A stretch of DNA of 64,000 bases from Halarsenatibacter silvermanii (GTDB lineage: Bacteria; Bacillota; Halanaerobiia; Halanaerobiales; Halarsenatibacteraceae): NCBI RefSeq assembly GCF_900103135.1, contig NZ_FNGO01000008.1, positions 1 through 64,000 of the forward strand, read 5' to 3'. Positions 43,257 through 52,824 of this stretch are shown one piece after another. The position numbers and the translations under genes were made by a program. The notes under the pieces were generated by a model that saw nothing but the letters and a program-made list of their open reading frames with translations, made no database searches and had not been told where the DNA came from. How positions within the stretch are numbered: the first letter of the stretch is position 1; each line of letters begins with the position of its first letter.

Positions 43257-43628
43257 ATGGCGAAAAAAATCATCATCGAAGCTGGCGGTTTAGAGGCGGA
43301 AGCTGAGCTTTATGAGAATGAGATGGCAGAAAAAATCTGGAAAGAACTGCCGATTTTTGGCCAGGCCAGAACCTGGGGAGATGAAATATACTTTCCTGTC
43401 AGCCTGGAAGCAGGCGAAGGCGAAACCAAAGCAGAAGTAGAGATAGGAGAACTCGGCTACTGGAACCAGGGCAATGCTTTCTGCATCTTCTTTGGGCCAA
43501 CCCCTTCCAGCACCGGTGAAAAGCCCAGACCTGCCAGTCCTGTGACTGTTTTTGGTCGGCTCAAAACCGATCCCGAGAGATTTAAATCAGTCTCCGTAAA
43601 TGAGGATGTCGAGGTAAAGAGAGCCTGA
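43257..43628 (+). CDS. Cyclophilin-like fold protein (TM1367/DUF369-like)
   Basis: A 123-residue cytosolic protein. The segments LPIFGQARTWGDEIYFPV and ELGYWNQGNAFCIFFGPTP are typical of the small Cyclophil_like family (Thermotoga TM1367 type), which has a cyclophilin barrel with no proven isomerase activity. ATG 43257 lies eleven bases after AAGGGGG; the longer frame from 43194 lacks a ribosome site. It has no operon partner, with 105 bases to the next gene. Confidence 0.82.
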   Translation: MAKKIIIEAGGLEAEAELYENEMAEKIWKELPIFGQARTWGDEIYFPVSLEAGEGETKAEVEIGELGYWNQGNAFCIFFGPTPSSTGEKPRPASPVTVFGRLKTDPERFKSVSVNEDVEVKRA

Positions 43629-43733
43629 TTTTGCAGGCAATTGGTTCCGTCCTATTCCGTCCTATCAGCCCGGGGAGCAGATTTTGTGGGGCCAGTTCAC
43701 TCAATATTTATAATAAGGTGAGGATGTGATCCC

Positions 43734-44321
43734 ATGGAGGTTTATATTAACGGGGAAAAGCAGCCGGAAGATCGATTTTCTCAACTCTCCGGTCAGGAGA
43801 TTATCGGAAGGATCAGAGAAAACTGGCCGGATTCATTGATTGAAAAAATTTTACTGGAAGAAGAGGAAGTACCGCTGATTTATTTTCAGGAAAAACTGGA
43901 AAAAGACGAGCAGTTTCGAAAAGAAGGGGAAGTCGAGTTTGTTCTCTGTGAAAAGCAGGAGCTGATGGAGCGTGAAATAGAGAGAATAGAGGATTACCTT
44001 CCCCGGCTGGAAGCAACCATCGAGGAGATGGTCGATTTTTTATCCGGCGAGAAAAAAGAGAAGGCGAGAAGCCGTTATCGTTCGGCCCTGGAAGGTCTAG
44101 AATGGATGCAGAGTAAGCTTGTAAAGGTTATGAGAGTCAAAGAAGATAAAGAACAAAAGCTGAAATTTCAGGATGAGAGAAGAGAATATCATCGGGCCAT
44201 AAAATCGGCGCTGGTGGCCTATCAGCAGGGCAGGGATGGCCGGCTGTCTCAGCTGTTCTCCGAAGAAATATTATTTTATCTCAAAAATATGATCGCAATA
44301 GTAAAAGAAGAGGAGAGCTAA
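43734..44321 (+). CDS. Unknown protein, MEVYV(D/N)GEK family (paralogue of 34005 gene)
   Basis: A 195-residue charged protein starting MEVYINGEKQPED, like the 34005 protein. A helical block around residues 85-130 also matches it (EDYLPRLEATIEEM, then ALEGLEWMQSKLVKV). I cannot name the family. Its stop is three bases before the sugar kinase gene, so the two are translated from one mRNA. GTG/ATG choice: ATG 43734 is preceded by AAGGTGAGG. Confidence 0.78.
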   Translation: MEVYINGEKQPEDRFSQLSGQEIIGRIRENWPDSLIEKILLEEEEVPLIYFQEKLEKDEQFRKEGEVEFVLCEKQELMEREIERIEDYLPRLEATIEEMVDFLSGEKKEKARSRYRSALEGLEWMQSKLVKVMRVKEDKEQKLKFQDERREYHRAIKSALVAYQQGRDGRLSQLFSEEILFYLKNMIAIVKEEES

Positions 44322-44323
44322 AG

Positions 44324-45325
44324 ATGGCGATACTGGCTTTGGGAGAAATACTCATAGATTTTGTTCCTCAGCAGCGGGGGGTTGGTCTGGATTTTGTTGA
44401 AGATTTCAAAAAAAGATTCGGGGGAGCGCCGGCCAATGCTGCCGTGGGTCTTGGGCGGCTTGAGGAGGACGTTTATTTTCTCGGCCAGGTCGGAGAGGAT
44501 GCCTTTGGCCTATTTCTCAGGGAGACCCTGGAGAATAACGGGGTAAAGACTGATTTTCTTGAGATGACAGGAGAAGCTCCCACGACTCTGGCTTTTGTCT
44601 CGCTTGAGGAATCCGGAGAGCGGGATTTTATTTTTTACCGTCAGCCCGGGGCCGACGCTTTACTATCCGAAGATGTTTTGAGTGAGAAAGTATTCGATCC
44701 CACTAAAGTTTTGCTGACAGGCTCAGTTTCTCTGAGCAGTGGCCCCGCTGCCGAAACCACGGAAAAGGCACTGGCAGAAGCTAAAAAAAGAGGCATAATA
44801 ACCTGTTTTGACGTCAACTACAGGCATTTTCTCTGGCCGGGCGAAGAAATTTTTGCAGATAAAATCCATTCGCTGCTCGAGCATATAGATGTGCTGAAGA
44901 TGAATCTCGAGGAATTAGTGCTGCTGAACGGGAGGGGAGGAGAAGCTGACCTGGAAGATGGGCTGCTTTCCGCTCAGGCTGCGGAGGTTGAAAAAGCTGC
45001 CGATGCCCTGTTGAAAAATGGTCCGGAGCTTGTAGTGATCACTTCTGGCAGCGAGGGCTGTTTTTATAAAACCGGCAAAGCAAGCGGTTATGTCGCGGTT
45101 GATTCCGAGGTCGAGGCTCTGGATACCACCGGGGCTGGAGATGCTTTTATGGCCGTTCTCGTTAGTTTTATAAATGATAGAGCCGTTGATTTTCCCGAAG
45201 GGCTGACCGAGGAGTTTTTGCAGGAGATTATGGCCTTTGCCAACAGAGCGGGAGCTTTGACTGTGGAAGAGTATGGTGCTATCAGAGGACTTCCTTCTCG
45301 TCGACAGCTTTTCTCGCAGGAATAA
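44324..45325 (+). CDS. PfkB-family sugar kinase (fructokinase-like)
   Basis: A 333-residue ribokinase-fold enzyme. It shows the N-terminal GEILIDFVP, the GGAPANAAVGLGRL motif near residue 35 and the C-terminal DTTGAGDAFMAV anion hole and catalytic Asp. The domain pattern is closest to fructokinase (ATP plus fructose to fructose-6-phosphate), but 2-keto-3-deoxygluconate and other sugars are possible. No sugar transporter is adjacent. It follows the unknown gene at 43734 with two bases between stop and start. Confidence 0.92.
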   Translation: MAILALGEILIDFVPQQRGVGLDFVEDFKKRFGGAPANAAVGLGRLEEDVYFLGQVGEDAFGLFLRETLENNGVKTDFLEMTGEAPTTLAFVSLEESGERDFIFYRQPGADALLSEDVLSEKVFDPTKVLLTGSVSLSSGPAAETTEKALAEAKKRGIITCFDVNYRHFLWPGEEIFADKIHSLLEHIDVLKMNLEELVLLNGRGGEADLEDGLLSAQAAEVEKAADALLKNGPELVVITSGSEGCFYKTGKASGYVAVDSEVEALDTTGAGDAFMAVLVSFINDRAVDFPEGLTEEFLQEIMAFANRAGALTVEEYGAIRGLPSRRQLFSQE

Positions 45326-45372
45326 AAAATACCTGCCGGTTAAATATTACAGATAAAAGGGGTTAGGTGTAG

Positions 45373-46584
45373 ATGTCCACTTTAGTTCAAAAATATGGAG
45401 GTAGTTCGCTGGCAAATCGCAAAAAAATAGAAAAAGTTGCGGATAGAGTTCAAAAAGCCTGGGATGAATGGGAGAGGGTTGTAGTTATTGTTTCTGCCAT
45501 GGGAGATACCACAGATGAACTCATAAATCTCGCCCATGAGATAGCTGATGATCCTGATCCCAGGGAGATGGATATGCTGCTCAATACCGGGGAGCAGATT
45601 TCTATTTCTCTTCTTACCATGGCCCTGCAGAAAAGAGATATACCCGCTGTATCTCTCACCGGATCTCAGCTGGGAGTTGCCACGACTGATCGTCATCAAA
45701 AAGCCCGCATAAAAGACATAGATCAGGACAGAGTACAGGAAGAACTCGACCGTGGCAGGGTGGTGGTTGCCGCGGGTTTTCAGGGTGTAACTGAGGACAA
45801 TGAATATACGACTTTAGGAAGGGGCGGCAGCGATACGACAGCTGTAGCTCTGGCGGCCAAACTGGAAGCGCGCTGCGAAATATACACCGATGTAGCCGGC
45901 ATTCACACCTGTGATCCGGGTCTTGTAGAGAGGGCCAGGTGTCTGGAAAAAATCTCTTATGAGGAAATGATGGAGATGGCCAGTCTGGGAGCAGAGGTTA
46001 TTCATCCCAGAGCAGTTGAACTGGCCTGTAAGTATGAAGTCCCGCTTTATGTAGGGGATGCATTTTCTCAGGATGAAGGCACGGATATAGGCGAGGAAAC
46101 CGAATATCTGGAAGAGAGTGTTATAACCGGTATGGCGGTTAATCTGGATGATATTCAGATAAATCTCAGAGGTGTGAAAAAGAGAAAGGATATGCTTAGC
46201 AAAATCTTTGAAACCTTTGGAGAAGCCGGCATTAATATCGATATGATATCACAGCTGATGAATGGTGAAAATAAAATGCAGCTCAGTTTTACAGCTCCCG
46301 CCGAGGATTTTCAGGAGACAGAAAAGATTCTTAAAAGCCGGGAACAGAGCTGGAATGTAAAGAACTGGTGGATCAATGAGGATATCTGCAAGATGTCTGT
46401 CATAGGCCCTGGTATGCGTTCACAGCCCGGGGTTGCAGCCAGTGTTTTCAATTTGATGCAGCAGTATGATATCATGGTTCGTATGGTCACCACTTCGGAG
46501 ATAAAAATTTCCTGGCTGATACCGACAGCTGATCATGAAAAGGCGGCGGAACTGGTAGCTCGAGAATTTGACCTGGCTGATTAA
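45373..46584 (+). CDS. lysC: Aspartate kinase with C-terminal ACT domains
   Basis: A 403-residue enzyme of monofunctional class length. It phosphorylates aspartate as the first step to lysine, threonine, methionine and diaminopimelate. The ATP/Asp site reads VQKYGGSSLA at the start, with VSAMGDTTDEL and a GRGGSDTTAVALA loop near residue 155. The last 140 residues form two ACT domains (INIDMISQLM, then VAASVFNLM), which normally give feedback inhibition by lysine or threonine. Other pathway genes are not nearby. No lysine riboswitch is seen upstream. Confidence 0.95.
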   Translation: MSTLVQKYGGSSLANRKKIEKVADRVQKAWDEWERVVVIVSAMGDTTDELINLAHEIADDPDPREMDMLLNTGEQISISLLTMALQKRDIPAVSLTGSQLGVATTDRHQKARIKDIDQDRVQEELDRGRVVVAAGFQGVTEDNEYTTLGRGGSDTTAVALAAKLEARCEIYTDVAGIHTCDPGLVERARCLEKISYEEMMEMASLGAEVIHPRAVELACKYEVPLYVGDAFSQDEGTDIGEETEYLEESVITGMAVNLDDIQINLRGVKKRKDMLSKIFETFGEAGINIDMISQLMNGENKMQLSFTAPAEDFQETEKILKSREQSWNVKNWWINEDICKMSVIGPGMRSQPGVAASVFNLMQQYDIMVRMVTTSEIKISWLIPTADHEKAAELVAREFDLAD

Positions 46585-46610
46585 CCTGGAAAGATAGGAC
46601 GGGATATTTT

Positions 46611-49600
46611 ATGATGAATCTGGCTGCTCTTCTGGCCAGTGGCATAACAGGTTCTGCCACCGGTTACATAACAAACGATGTGGCTGTCAAAATGCTTTTT
46701 CGCAGTTACGGACCCTTTGGAGGAGTGCTGGAATCTACCAGAGAAGAATTTATCCTCAATATGAGCAGGCTGGTTGAAGACGAGATAATTAATTACAGGA
46801 CGCTGGCCGATGAACTGGAGAAAACTGAGGTTCAGGAGGAGATCGACAGCCTTATCGAGGAGATAATAGCAGGACAGCTGCCCGCTCAATTCAGCGGCCG
46901 GAGCTGGGCTGATGTGCCCGGCTGGGAAAAAAGCCGCCGGGGTTTGAGTGAACTGCTTATCGACCGGCGTTTGATTCGCTCTCTGGCTGAAGATCTTCTG
47001 GAGACCACAGATCTATCCGGGCTATTTAGCAGGGAGCAGCTGGCGAATATGAGTGAAAGCCTGTTACGAGAAATCAGGCATCTGCTGGCCGATGATGAAG
47101 TTTGCTCGCAGGTCTCCGGTTTTCTGGATCTGCTGCTGCAGATTCTGTATGATGAGAAAGCTCCAGAAGAACTGGAGGAGGAGAAAATTCGCCGAATCCA
47201 GCAGGCTCTGGCGGGGCGCAAAGGCAGGTTGAGGGAGCTTTTGGCCGGTTTTATCGAAGATTCGGGTCTGAAGGCAGAATGGGAAGCAAGAATTGAAAAT
47301 ATGCTGAAAACTCCTCTGGGACAGTGGGAGAGCCGATTTTTCCAGAAAGAATCCTTTTCGGACGAGAGAAATTCTATAGCCCGTCTTCTCCAGAATTTTA
47401 ACAATTTTCTTGCCCGAGAAGAACCCCGTAAAATACTGCGGGAGCTGGTTCAGGCTTTTATATCCTCTCTTCAGAGGATAGATCTGACACTGCCGGAGAT
47501 TATAGGTGAAGGCTGGCAGGACCGGATCAGACCGCTGATCGAAAAAAACCTTCCTCCCCTTATCGAGACCGTTCTCTGGTGGCTGGATGAAAACAGAACA
47601 GAGCTGGAAGAGATTATCGATGAAACCATCGACGAGGTTTTAGAGACCGGGAGCGGTTTGAAAAATTCCCTCAAAAATATATTGTTCCGGGCCCTGGAAG
47701 GTAAACTTGCCCGCCGGTATGGAGTGGTCGATGATTTTGTTGAAAAATTGAATACTGAAAGGGAAAGAGACAAACTGGCTGAAGAGATATCAATGAAAAT
47801 CACGGAACTTCTGGAAGCAAAGACTCTGGGCTGGCTCGTCAGCCGGCTGAAAAACCAGGGTGAATTCAACTGGGATTATCTTTTTGACAGGATCAATGAA
47901 GTGCTTTCTGACATACAGAAGCTTTTTGCTGACGGCGATGCAGCTGAATTAGAACTCGTCCCTTCCCGGTTAATTGACAGCCAAAATCTTCTGAATAGTT
48001 TCCCAGAAAAAACATCCGTAGTGCTCGCCGATTCGCTGCTCAATCTGCTGCTCATCCCTTCCAGCGCTCCGCGCATAGCCGGTTTTTTAAAGAGACTTCT
48101 GACCGGGATCCTGAATTCCGAAGCTGCAGAAGAAATTTTGACAGAGATTGCCGATTTTTCCGGCTCGTTTCAGATATCTGACAGAAATATAAATATTCTC
48201 GTCGAGAAAGTTGATTCACTGCTCTCCGGTGTCGGCGAAGGGTTTACGGGTTTCAGCTCCGGGGATTCTCGTCTTTTCCAGCAGTTTTATACGGCCTTCA
48301 GCCCGGCTGCTGTCAGCTGGATGGATAAAATTTTAAAAACACAGGAAGATGAAAAGATAGGTGCTTTGATTTCCAGAATCACCGATATTCCCGGGTATGA
48401 GACCAGGCTGAGGAATTTTTCTCTCAATATACTGGAGGAGAATCTGGCGGTTCTGCTTGAGGATAGAGTCAGCAGGGCTGTTTCGGATAATCTTTTAAGC
48501 CTGTCTGCCGAAAAGATGAAAGAAATAGTTGAGGATTTTATAGGACGGGAATTAAAGCCGATAACCTATTTTGGAGGCGGCCTGGGATTTTTGGCCGGAG
48601 TTTCTCTGGAACTTTTTGGCGGAAACCTGCTGCCCGGCGCGGAAATTTTAGGAGGGTTTTTCTGGCCTGCTTTGACATACGGTATGGTAGGATTTCTGAC
48701 CAATGTCATCGCAATAAATATGATTTTCCGGCCTCATAATCCTGTGCACATTCTGGAAAAAAAACTGCCGTTCACTCCCGGTCTCATTCCGCGCAATCAG
48801 GACAGGTTTGCCGAAGCCCTGGGTAATTTCGTTGAGAAAGATCTGCTGGAACCGGCAAGAATCAGCAGATTAATAAAAAACAGCAGGAGTGAACTGGAAA
48901 GAGCTCTTGAAAGAAATCTGCTCAGCAACGATTTTCGCCGGCTTAGGCTGGTTTTAAGGACCAGCAGCGATAATTTCGCCCGCAGATTGAACGAGCTGGT
49001 TCGGGTTCTGATGGTGGACAACTCTGCCGGTTTTTCAGAAAAATTATCGGAGTTTATGAGAGAAAACGTCGACACTGCCGGAGCTGTCTCTTATGGAGTT
49101 GAAGCGCTTTTGCCGCTGCTGGAGGAACATAAGATAGAGTTTGTTCCTTCCTTTGCTAAAATTTTGCAGAGATCGGCGGCGGAGGAAAAACCCCTATCGG
49201 AAATTTTTGGACAGGAACTGCAGCCGGATTTTTCTGCTGGTTTTTCCAGGTTTTCTGAAAAAGATGTTGACCACATCAAAAAGAAGCTGATTTCTTCAGC
49301 CTCCAGTTTCGATATTTCCGGCATGGCAGCGGATTTTCTGAGCGACAGAGAGGATATTGACCTGGAGAATTTGATTTCGCCCGGATACAGGAAAGATATC
49401 GAGAAATTCATCGAAGATAAAGCCTGTGAGTTTTTGCATCGACGGGATTTGGCAAAGATAAACAGCGGAATTAACTGCGATTTTTTCCGGGATCTCTATT
49501 CAGGAAAAGGCGAGAAAGTCATCGGCGATCTGCTGGAAGCCAACTTCGATGATTTTTTGAATATATTTGTGCAGAGATCACTGTCTTTCATCTCTGAAAA

Positions 49601-50744
49601 CAGAGATGAGATAAAAAGAAAATCTCTGGAAATGGTTCGTCAGCAGCTCAAAGAACGGGAAGAAAAGCAGGGTATTTTGAGCGGAATATTTTTGCGGGGG
49701 GCTTATCAGCTCACCGATGGAGAAGCGACGGTGGAAGAAGTAATAGATGTGCTGATCGATCAAAAACTGCCCGCATATCTGCAGCGGCGCAGGGAGGATA
49801 TCGGCAGCCGTTTAAAACCTGTGCTAAATCGGACGGCCCGGAATATCTCCGATGACCTTCTGAGCAGGACGGGTTCTGAAGGCTGGGCTGAAATCATGGG
49901 AATAGCTGCAGCCCGACCCGGGGTGGAAAAAAACTTCAAAAATTTCAGCAGGAGTCTTTTTGACCGACTCTGGAAAATCGAATTCCCGCTTGAAATCCTC
50001 GCCGGTTTTCTGGGGGGAGATAAAGCGGAGCTGCGGGATACTTTCCTGGAGAGAAGGAATGAAAAGATAGAGGCCGATGCCCGAGATTCAGCGGTTCGGA
50101 AAATTCTCAGACTCGGTGAGATTGGCCTGGAAGAAATTTTTAATCAATTTTCTCCTGCCGATTTTCTGGAATTTATAACGGGCCATAAAAGTCCCGGTCA
50201 TGATTATTTCCGAAAAGTTTTGCAGACTCGTGAAGATGAACTTCGCGAGAGAATTTCTGAAATTTTCCAAGCTGCCGGGAATCTTTATAAAGAGAAAAAC
50301 AGGGGCGAAAATAAAGGTGAAGGCAGGAGCAACTGTCTTTTTGATGAAGAAATCTTTAAGAAGGATATGAACTGGTGGCTGCGGAGACTGGAAAAAAATG
50401 AGGCTTTTTGGGAGAGGACTTCAGCAAGTCTTGACAGTTTTTTAGAAAGAGTCTCTGCCAGACTGCCCCGGCATTTTGAAGAGGCGACGCTGGAATATCT
50501 GGTTTTAAATTTATCAAGAGGCACCCTTGATGGTCTGGAGGTTAGATTTCAAAGCCTGATGGATTCGCTGGCCATCAAGGATATCACGATTGACAGGGTG
50601 CAGAACATGGATTCAGAGGCAGTTGAGAGCCTTTTCAAATCTTTTGCCGGTCGGTATCTTAACAGGCTCAAAATTTATGGTTTCAGCGGTTCCTTTTTCG
50701 GCCTGCTTGCGGAAATGATATCAAGATTGGCGGCTTTAAGCTAG
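46611..50744 (+). CDS. Giant double DUF445 (YheB-like) membrane protein
   Basis: A 1377-residue protein; family members are usually near 400. Both halves start with the DUF445 membrane signature: GYITNDVAVKMLF at residues 18-30, and at about 650-720 a two-helix segment with GFLTNVIAINMIFRPHNP and PFTPGLIPRNQ, the more canonical copy. Each signature is followed by about 600 residues of long charged amphipathic helices with many LLE/RLI repeats. The last 25 residues are again hydrophobic (GFSGSFFGLLAEMI). The function of DUF445 is not established; Bacillus YheB is spore-associated by report. The ATG follows AGGACGGG. It is a fusion or tandem duplication without frame breaks, so it is probably functional. 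Confidence 0.85.
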   Translation: MMNLAALLASGITGSATGYITNDVAVKMLFRSYGPFGGVLESTREEFILNMSRLVEDEIINYRTLADELEKTEVQEEIDSLIEEIIAGQLPAQFSGRSWADVPGWEKSRRGLSELLIDRRLIRSLAEDLLETTDLSGLFSREQLANMSESLLREIRHLLADDEVCSQVSGFLDLLLQILYDEKAPEELEEEKIRRIQQALAGRKGRLRELLAGFIEDSGLKAEWEARIENMLKTPLGQWESRFFQKESFSDERNSIARLLQNFNNFLAREEPRKILRELVQAFISSLQRIDLTLPEIIGEGWQDRIRPLIEKNLPPLIETVLWWLDENRTELEEIIDETIDEVLETGSGLKNSLKNILFRALEGKLARRYGVVDDFVEKLNTERERDKLAEEISMKITELLEAKTLGWLVSRLKNQGEFNWDYLFDRINEVLSDIQKLFADGDAAELELVPSRLIDSQNLLNSFPEKTSVVLADSLLNLLLIPSSAPRIAGFLKRLLTGILNSEAAEEILTEIADFSGSFQISDRNINILVEKVDSLLSGVGEGFTGFSSGDSRLFQQFYTAFSPAAVSWMDKILKTQEDEKIGALISRITDIPGYETRLRNFSLNILEENLAVLLEDRVSRAVSDNLLSLSAEKMKEIVEDFIGRELKPITYFGGGLGFLAGVSLELFGGNLLPGAEILGGFFWPALTYGMVGFLTNVIAINMIFRPHNPVHILEKKLPFTPGLIPRNQDRFAEALGNFVEKDLLEPARISRLIKNSRSELERALERNLLSNDFRRLRLVLRTSSDNFARRLNELVRVLMVDNSAGFSEKLSEFMRENVDTAGAVSYGVEALLPLLEEHKIEFVPSFAKILQRSAAEEKPLSEIFGQELQPDFSAGFSRFSEKDVDHIKKKLISSASSFDISGMAADFLSDREDIDLENLISPGYRKDIEKFIEDKACEFLHRRDLAKINSGINCDFFRDLYSGKGEKVIGDLLEANFDDFLNIFVQRSLSFISENRDEIKRKSLEMVRQQLKEREEKQGILSGIFLRGAYQLTDGEATVEEVIDVLIDQKLPAYLQRRREDIGSRLKPVLNRTARNISDDLLSRTGSEGWAEIMGIAAARPGVEKNFKNFSRSLFDRLWKIEFPLEILAGFLGGDKAELRDTFLERRNEKIEADARDSAVRKILRLGEIGLEEIFNQFSPADFLEFITGHKSPGHDYFRKVLQTREDELRERISEIFQAAGNLYKEKNRGENKGEGRSNCLFDEEIFKKDMNWWLRRLEKNEAFWERTSASLDSFLERVSARLPRHFEEATLEYLVLNLSRGTLDGLEVRFQSLMDSLAIKDITIDRVQNMDSEAVESLFKSFAGRYLNRLKIYGFSGSFFGLLAEMISRLAALS

Positions 50745-50793
50745 ATTAATTCCGGGCGGTCGGAAACCAAAAATTACAGGAGGGGAGAAGTTC

Positions 50794-51489
50794 ATGGCTG
50801 ATAAGCTTTGCTGGCTGGGACATGCTTTTTTCGAAATAGAAACTTCGGCAGGTCAGAATATTTTAATCGATCCTTTCTGGGAGGATAATCCGGCAGCTGG
50901 ATCGCGACCTGATCACGGAGACATAATTTTGATCACCCATGATCACTTCGATCATTGTGATAATCTGGCAGAATTTTTGGCAGCTGATGGCATTATTGTA
51001 GGTCAGCCGGAAGTGCTGAACAAAATCAGGGCAGGCAGCGGAGAAAGTCTTCAGGAAGAAAATTTTGTGCTGGCGGGAAGCGGCATGAATATCGGAGGAA
51101 CAGTTAACGTTAAGGATGTGGACATCACCATGGTTCAGGCTTTTCATTCCTCGGATGCTGGCTCGCCGGCGGGCTATATCATCCAAACGCCCGAAGGCAA
51201 AACATTTTATCATGCTGGAGACACCGGAATATTTGGCGGAATGGATGTGCTGGGAGATATCTATGATATTGATATAGCCATGCTGCCGATAGGCAGCGTA
51301 TTCACCATGGATCCCAAACAGGCTGCCCATGCCGTCAAACTTTTACAGCCTGAGACAGCGGTGCCCATGCATTACGGCACTTTTGAAGTGCTGGTACAGT
51401 CAGCCGACGAATTTTGCCGACTGGTGGCACGAAAAATGCAAGATGTCGAAGTTATGGCCATCGAACCGGGGGAAACAATTGAGTGCTGA
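50794..51489 (+). CDS. Metal-dependent hydrolase, UPF0173 / beta-lactamase fold
   Basis: A 231-residue metallo-beta-lactamase-fold protein. The metal site ITHDHFDHCDN (H-x-H-x-D-H) is near residues 46-56, with HAGDTG near 142 and the family-typical MHYGTF close to the C terminus. UPF0173 members such as YtkL are of unknown substrate. ATG follows AGGAGGGGAG. It converges with the MFS gene on the minus strand, with only ten bases between. Confidence 0.9.
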   Translation: MADKLCWLGHAFFEIETSAGQNILIDPFWEDNPAAGSRPDHGDIILITHDHFDHCDNLAEFLAADGIIVGQPEVLNKIRAGSGESLQEENFVLAGSGMNIGGTVNVKDVDITMVQAFHSSDAGSPAGYIIQTPEGKTFYHAGDTGIFGGMDVLGDIYDIDIAMLPIGSVFTMDPKQAAHAVKLLQPETAVPMHYGTFEVLVQSADEFCRLVARKMQDVEVMAIEPGETIEC

Positions 51490-51499
51490 AGCGCCCATC

Positions 51500-52693
51500 T
51501 CAACCATAATAGAGCAGAGATCCTGCCCAGATAATCGCAGTGATACCCGCCATGATAAAAAGCGAGTGCATGCTGAATTTGAGAAGAAGCAGGCTGAAAA
51601 CAAGCGGTGATAAGGACATTCCTATGTATTTAAGGGTATTAAAAAGCGAAATAACTGAGCCCTTCAGATTTTGTGGAGGAAGTCTGGTAACCCTGTTGTA
51701 GATTGTGGGATTTAAAATCCCCATCCCGGCACCAAATATTACCATACTGATCAGAACAAGATAACTGCCCTGCGGCCAGAAGGGGAGCAGGATAAAAGCC
51801 AGGGCAATGAGGCAAAAACCAAAAAATGTTCTTGATTTCCAGCTCATTATATCGGCGAAAACCCCGGCTCTGCTGGCCAGCAAAGCGGCGATAAAACCCT
51901 GCATGGAAAGAGATATTCCCGAAAAAATTTCCCCCAGATCATGATACTGGTGAAGCATGACAGGAAGAAAAGTCACCAGGGTATAGAGGAAAAAATATAC
52001 AGCAAAGGACTGCAGAAGAATTATCACAATATCCGTGCGTTTTAAGGCGGCGCCCAGCGATTTGATATGAACCTTCAATCCATTCAGAGAGGTCTTTTGC
52101 AGCTGCGGTGATGTCTCCGGCAGTTTAAAAAAGAATATAGCTCCGAGAATCAGGGAAAGACCGTAAACCATAAAGACAAGTCTCCAATCTACCGAGGCGA
52201 GCAGACCGCCCAGAGACGGAATTATCACAGCTCCTATCGAAATAGTTCCTGTCAAAAATCCCATGGCTCTAATTCTGTTTTTTCCTGCAAAACAATCGCT
52301 GATTATGGTCATGGCCACAGGTATCAGACCTGCCACACCGATTCCCTGAAAAAAACGCCAGATCAGCAGCACGGGAAAAGAAGCGGCCATGGTGCTGCCC
52401 AGACCGGCCAGACCGTCCAGCAGCAGACAGAAAAGTGCCACTTTTCTGCGGCCGGCTGAGTCGATAAAATAACCGATCAAGGGGAGGCTTATGGCTGCGG
52501 AGATGGTGTAAATGCTCAGAACCAGACCTATTTGTTCTTCCGGGGTGCCGAATGCCTCGCTTATAGCTGGCAGGGCGGGAGCTACAAGACCGCCCCCCAT
52601 AACCCCAAAAGCTCCCATGGTAAGAACGATCAAAAAAATAAATCTGGATATTTCGCTTTTCTGCTGATAGTTTTTCTGTTCGCATTCGCTCAT
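51500..52693 (-). CDS. MFS transporter, drug-efflux type
   Basis: A 397-residue permease with twelve hydrophobic helices. Motif A reads GYFIDSAGRRKVA near residue 75, and helix 5 has GIGVAGLIPVAMTII, resembling the antiporter motif of the DHA1/DHA2 drug:H+ exporters (Bcr, TetA groups). Likely proton-coupled export of small hydrophobic compounds. No regulator is adjacent; it diverges from the nitroreductase gene with 131 bases between. Confidence 0.85.
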   Translation of the reverse strand: MSECEQKNYQQKSEISRFIFLIVLTMGAFGVMGGGLVAPALPAISEAFGTPEEQIGLVLSIYTISAAISLPLIGYFIDSAGRRKVALFCLLLDGLAGLGSTMAASFPVLLIWRFFQGIGVAGLIPVAMTIISDCFAGKNRIRAMGFLTGTISIGAVIIPSLGGLLASVDWRLVFMVYGLSLILGAIFFFKLPETSPQLQKTSLNGLKVHIKSLGAALKRTDIVIILLQSFAVYFFLYTLVTFLPVMLHQYHDLGEIFSGISLSMQGFIAALLASRAGVFADIMSWKSRTFFGFCLIALAFILLPFWPQGSYLVLISMVIFGAGMGILNPTIYNRVTRLPPQNLKGSVISLFNTLKYIGMSLSPLVFSLLLLKFSMHSLFIMAGITAIIWAGSLLYYG

Positions 52694-52824
52694 TCTTGTC
52701 CGCTCCTGTAAAAATTTTATCCTGTTTTTATAAAGCTGACACTGAATAATATAATTATAGATAATTTTTTGCAGTCCTGCCTGATTTCAATTCTAAAATA
52801 AAATTCAGCGAGGAGGCTGAAAAA

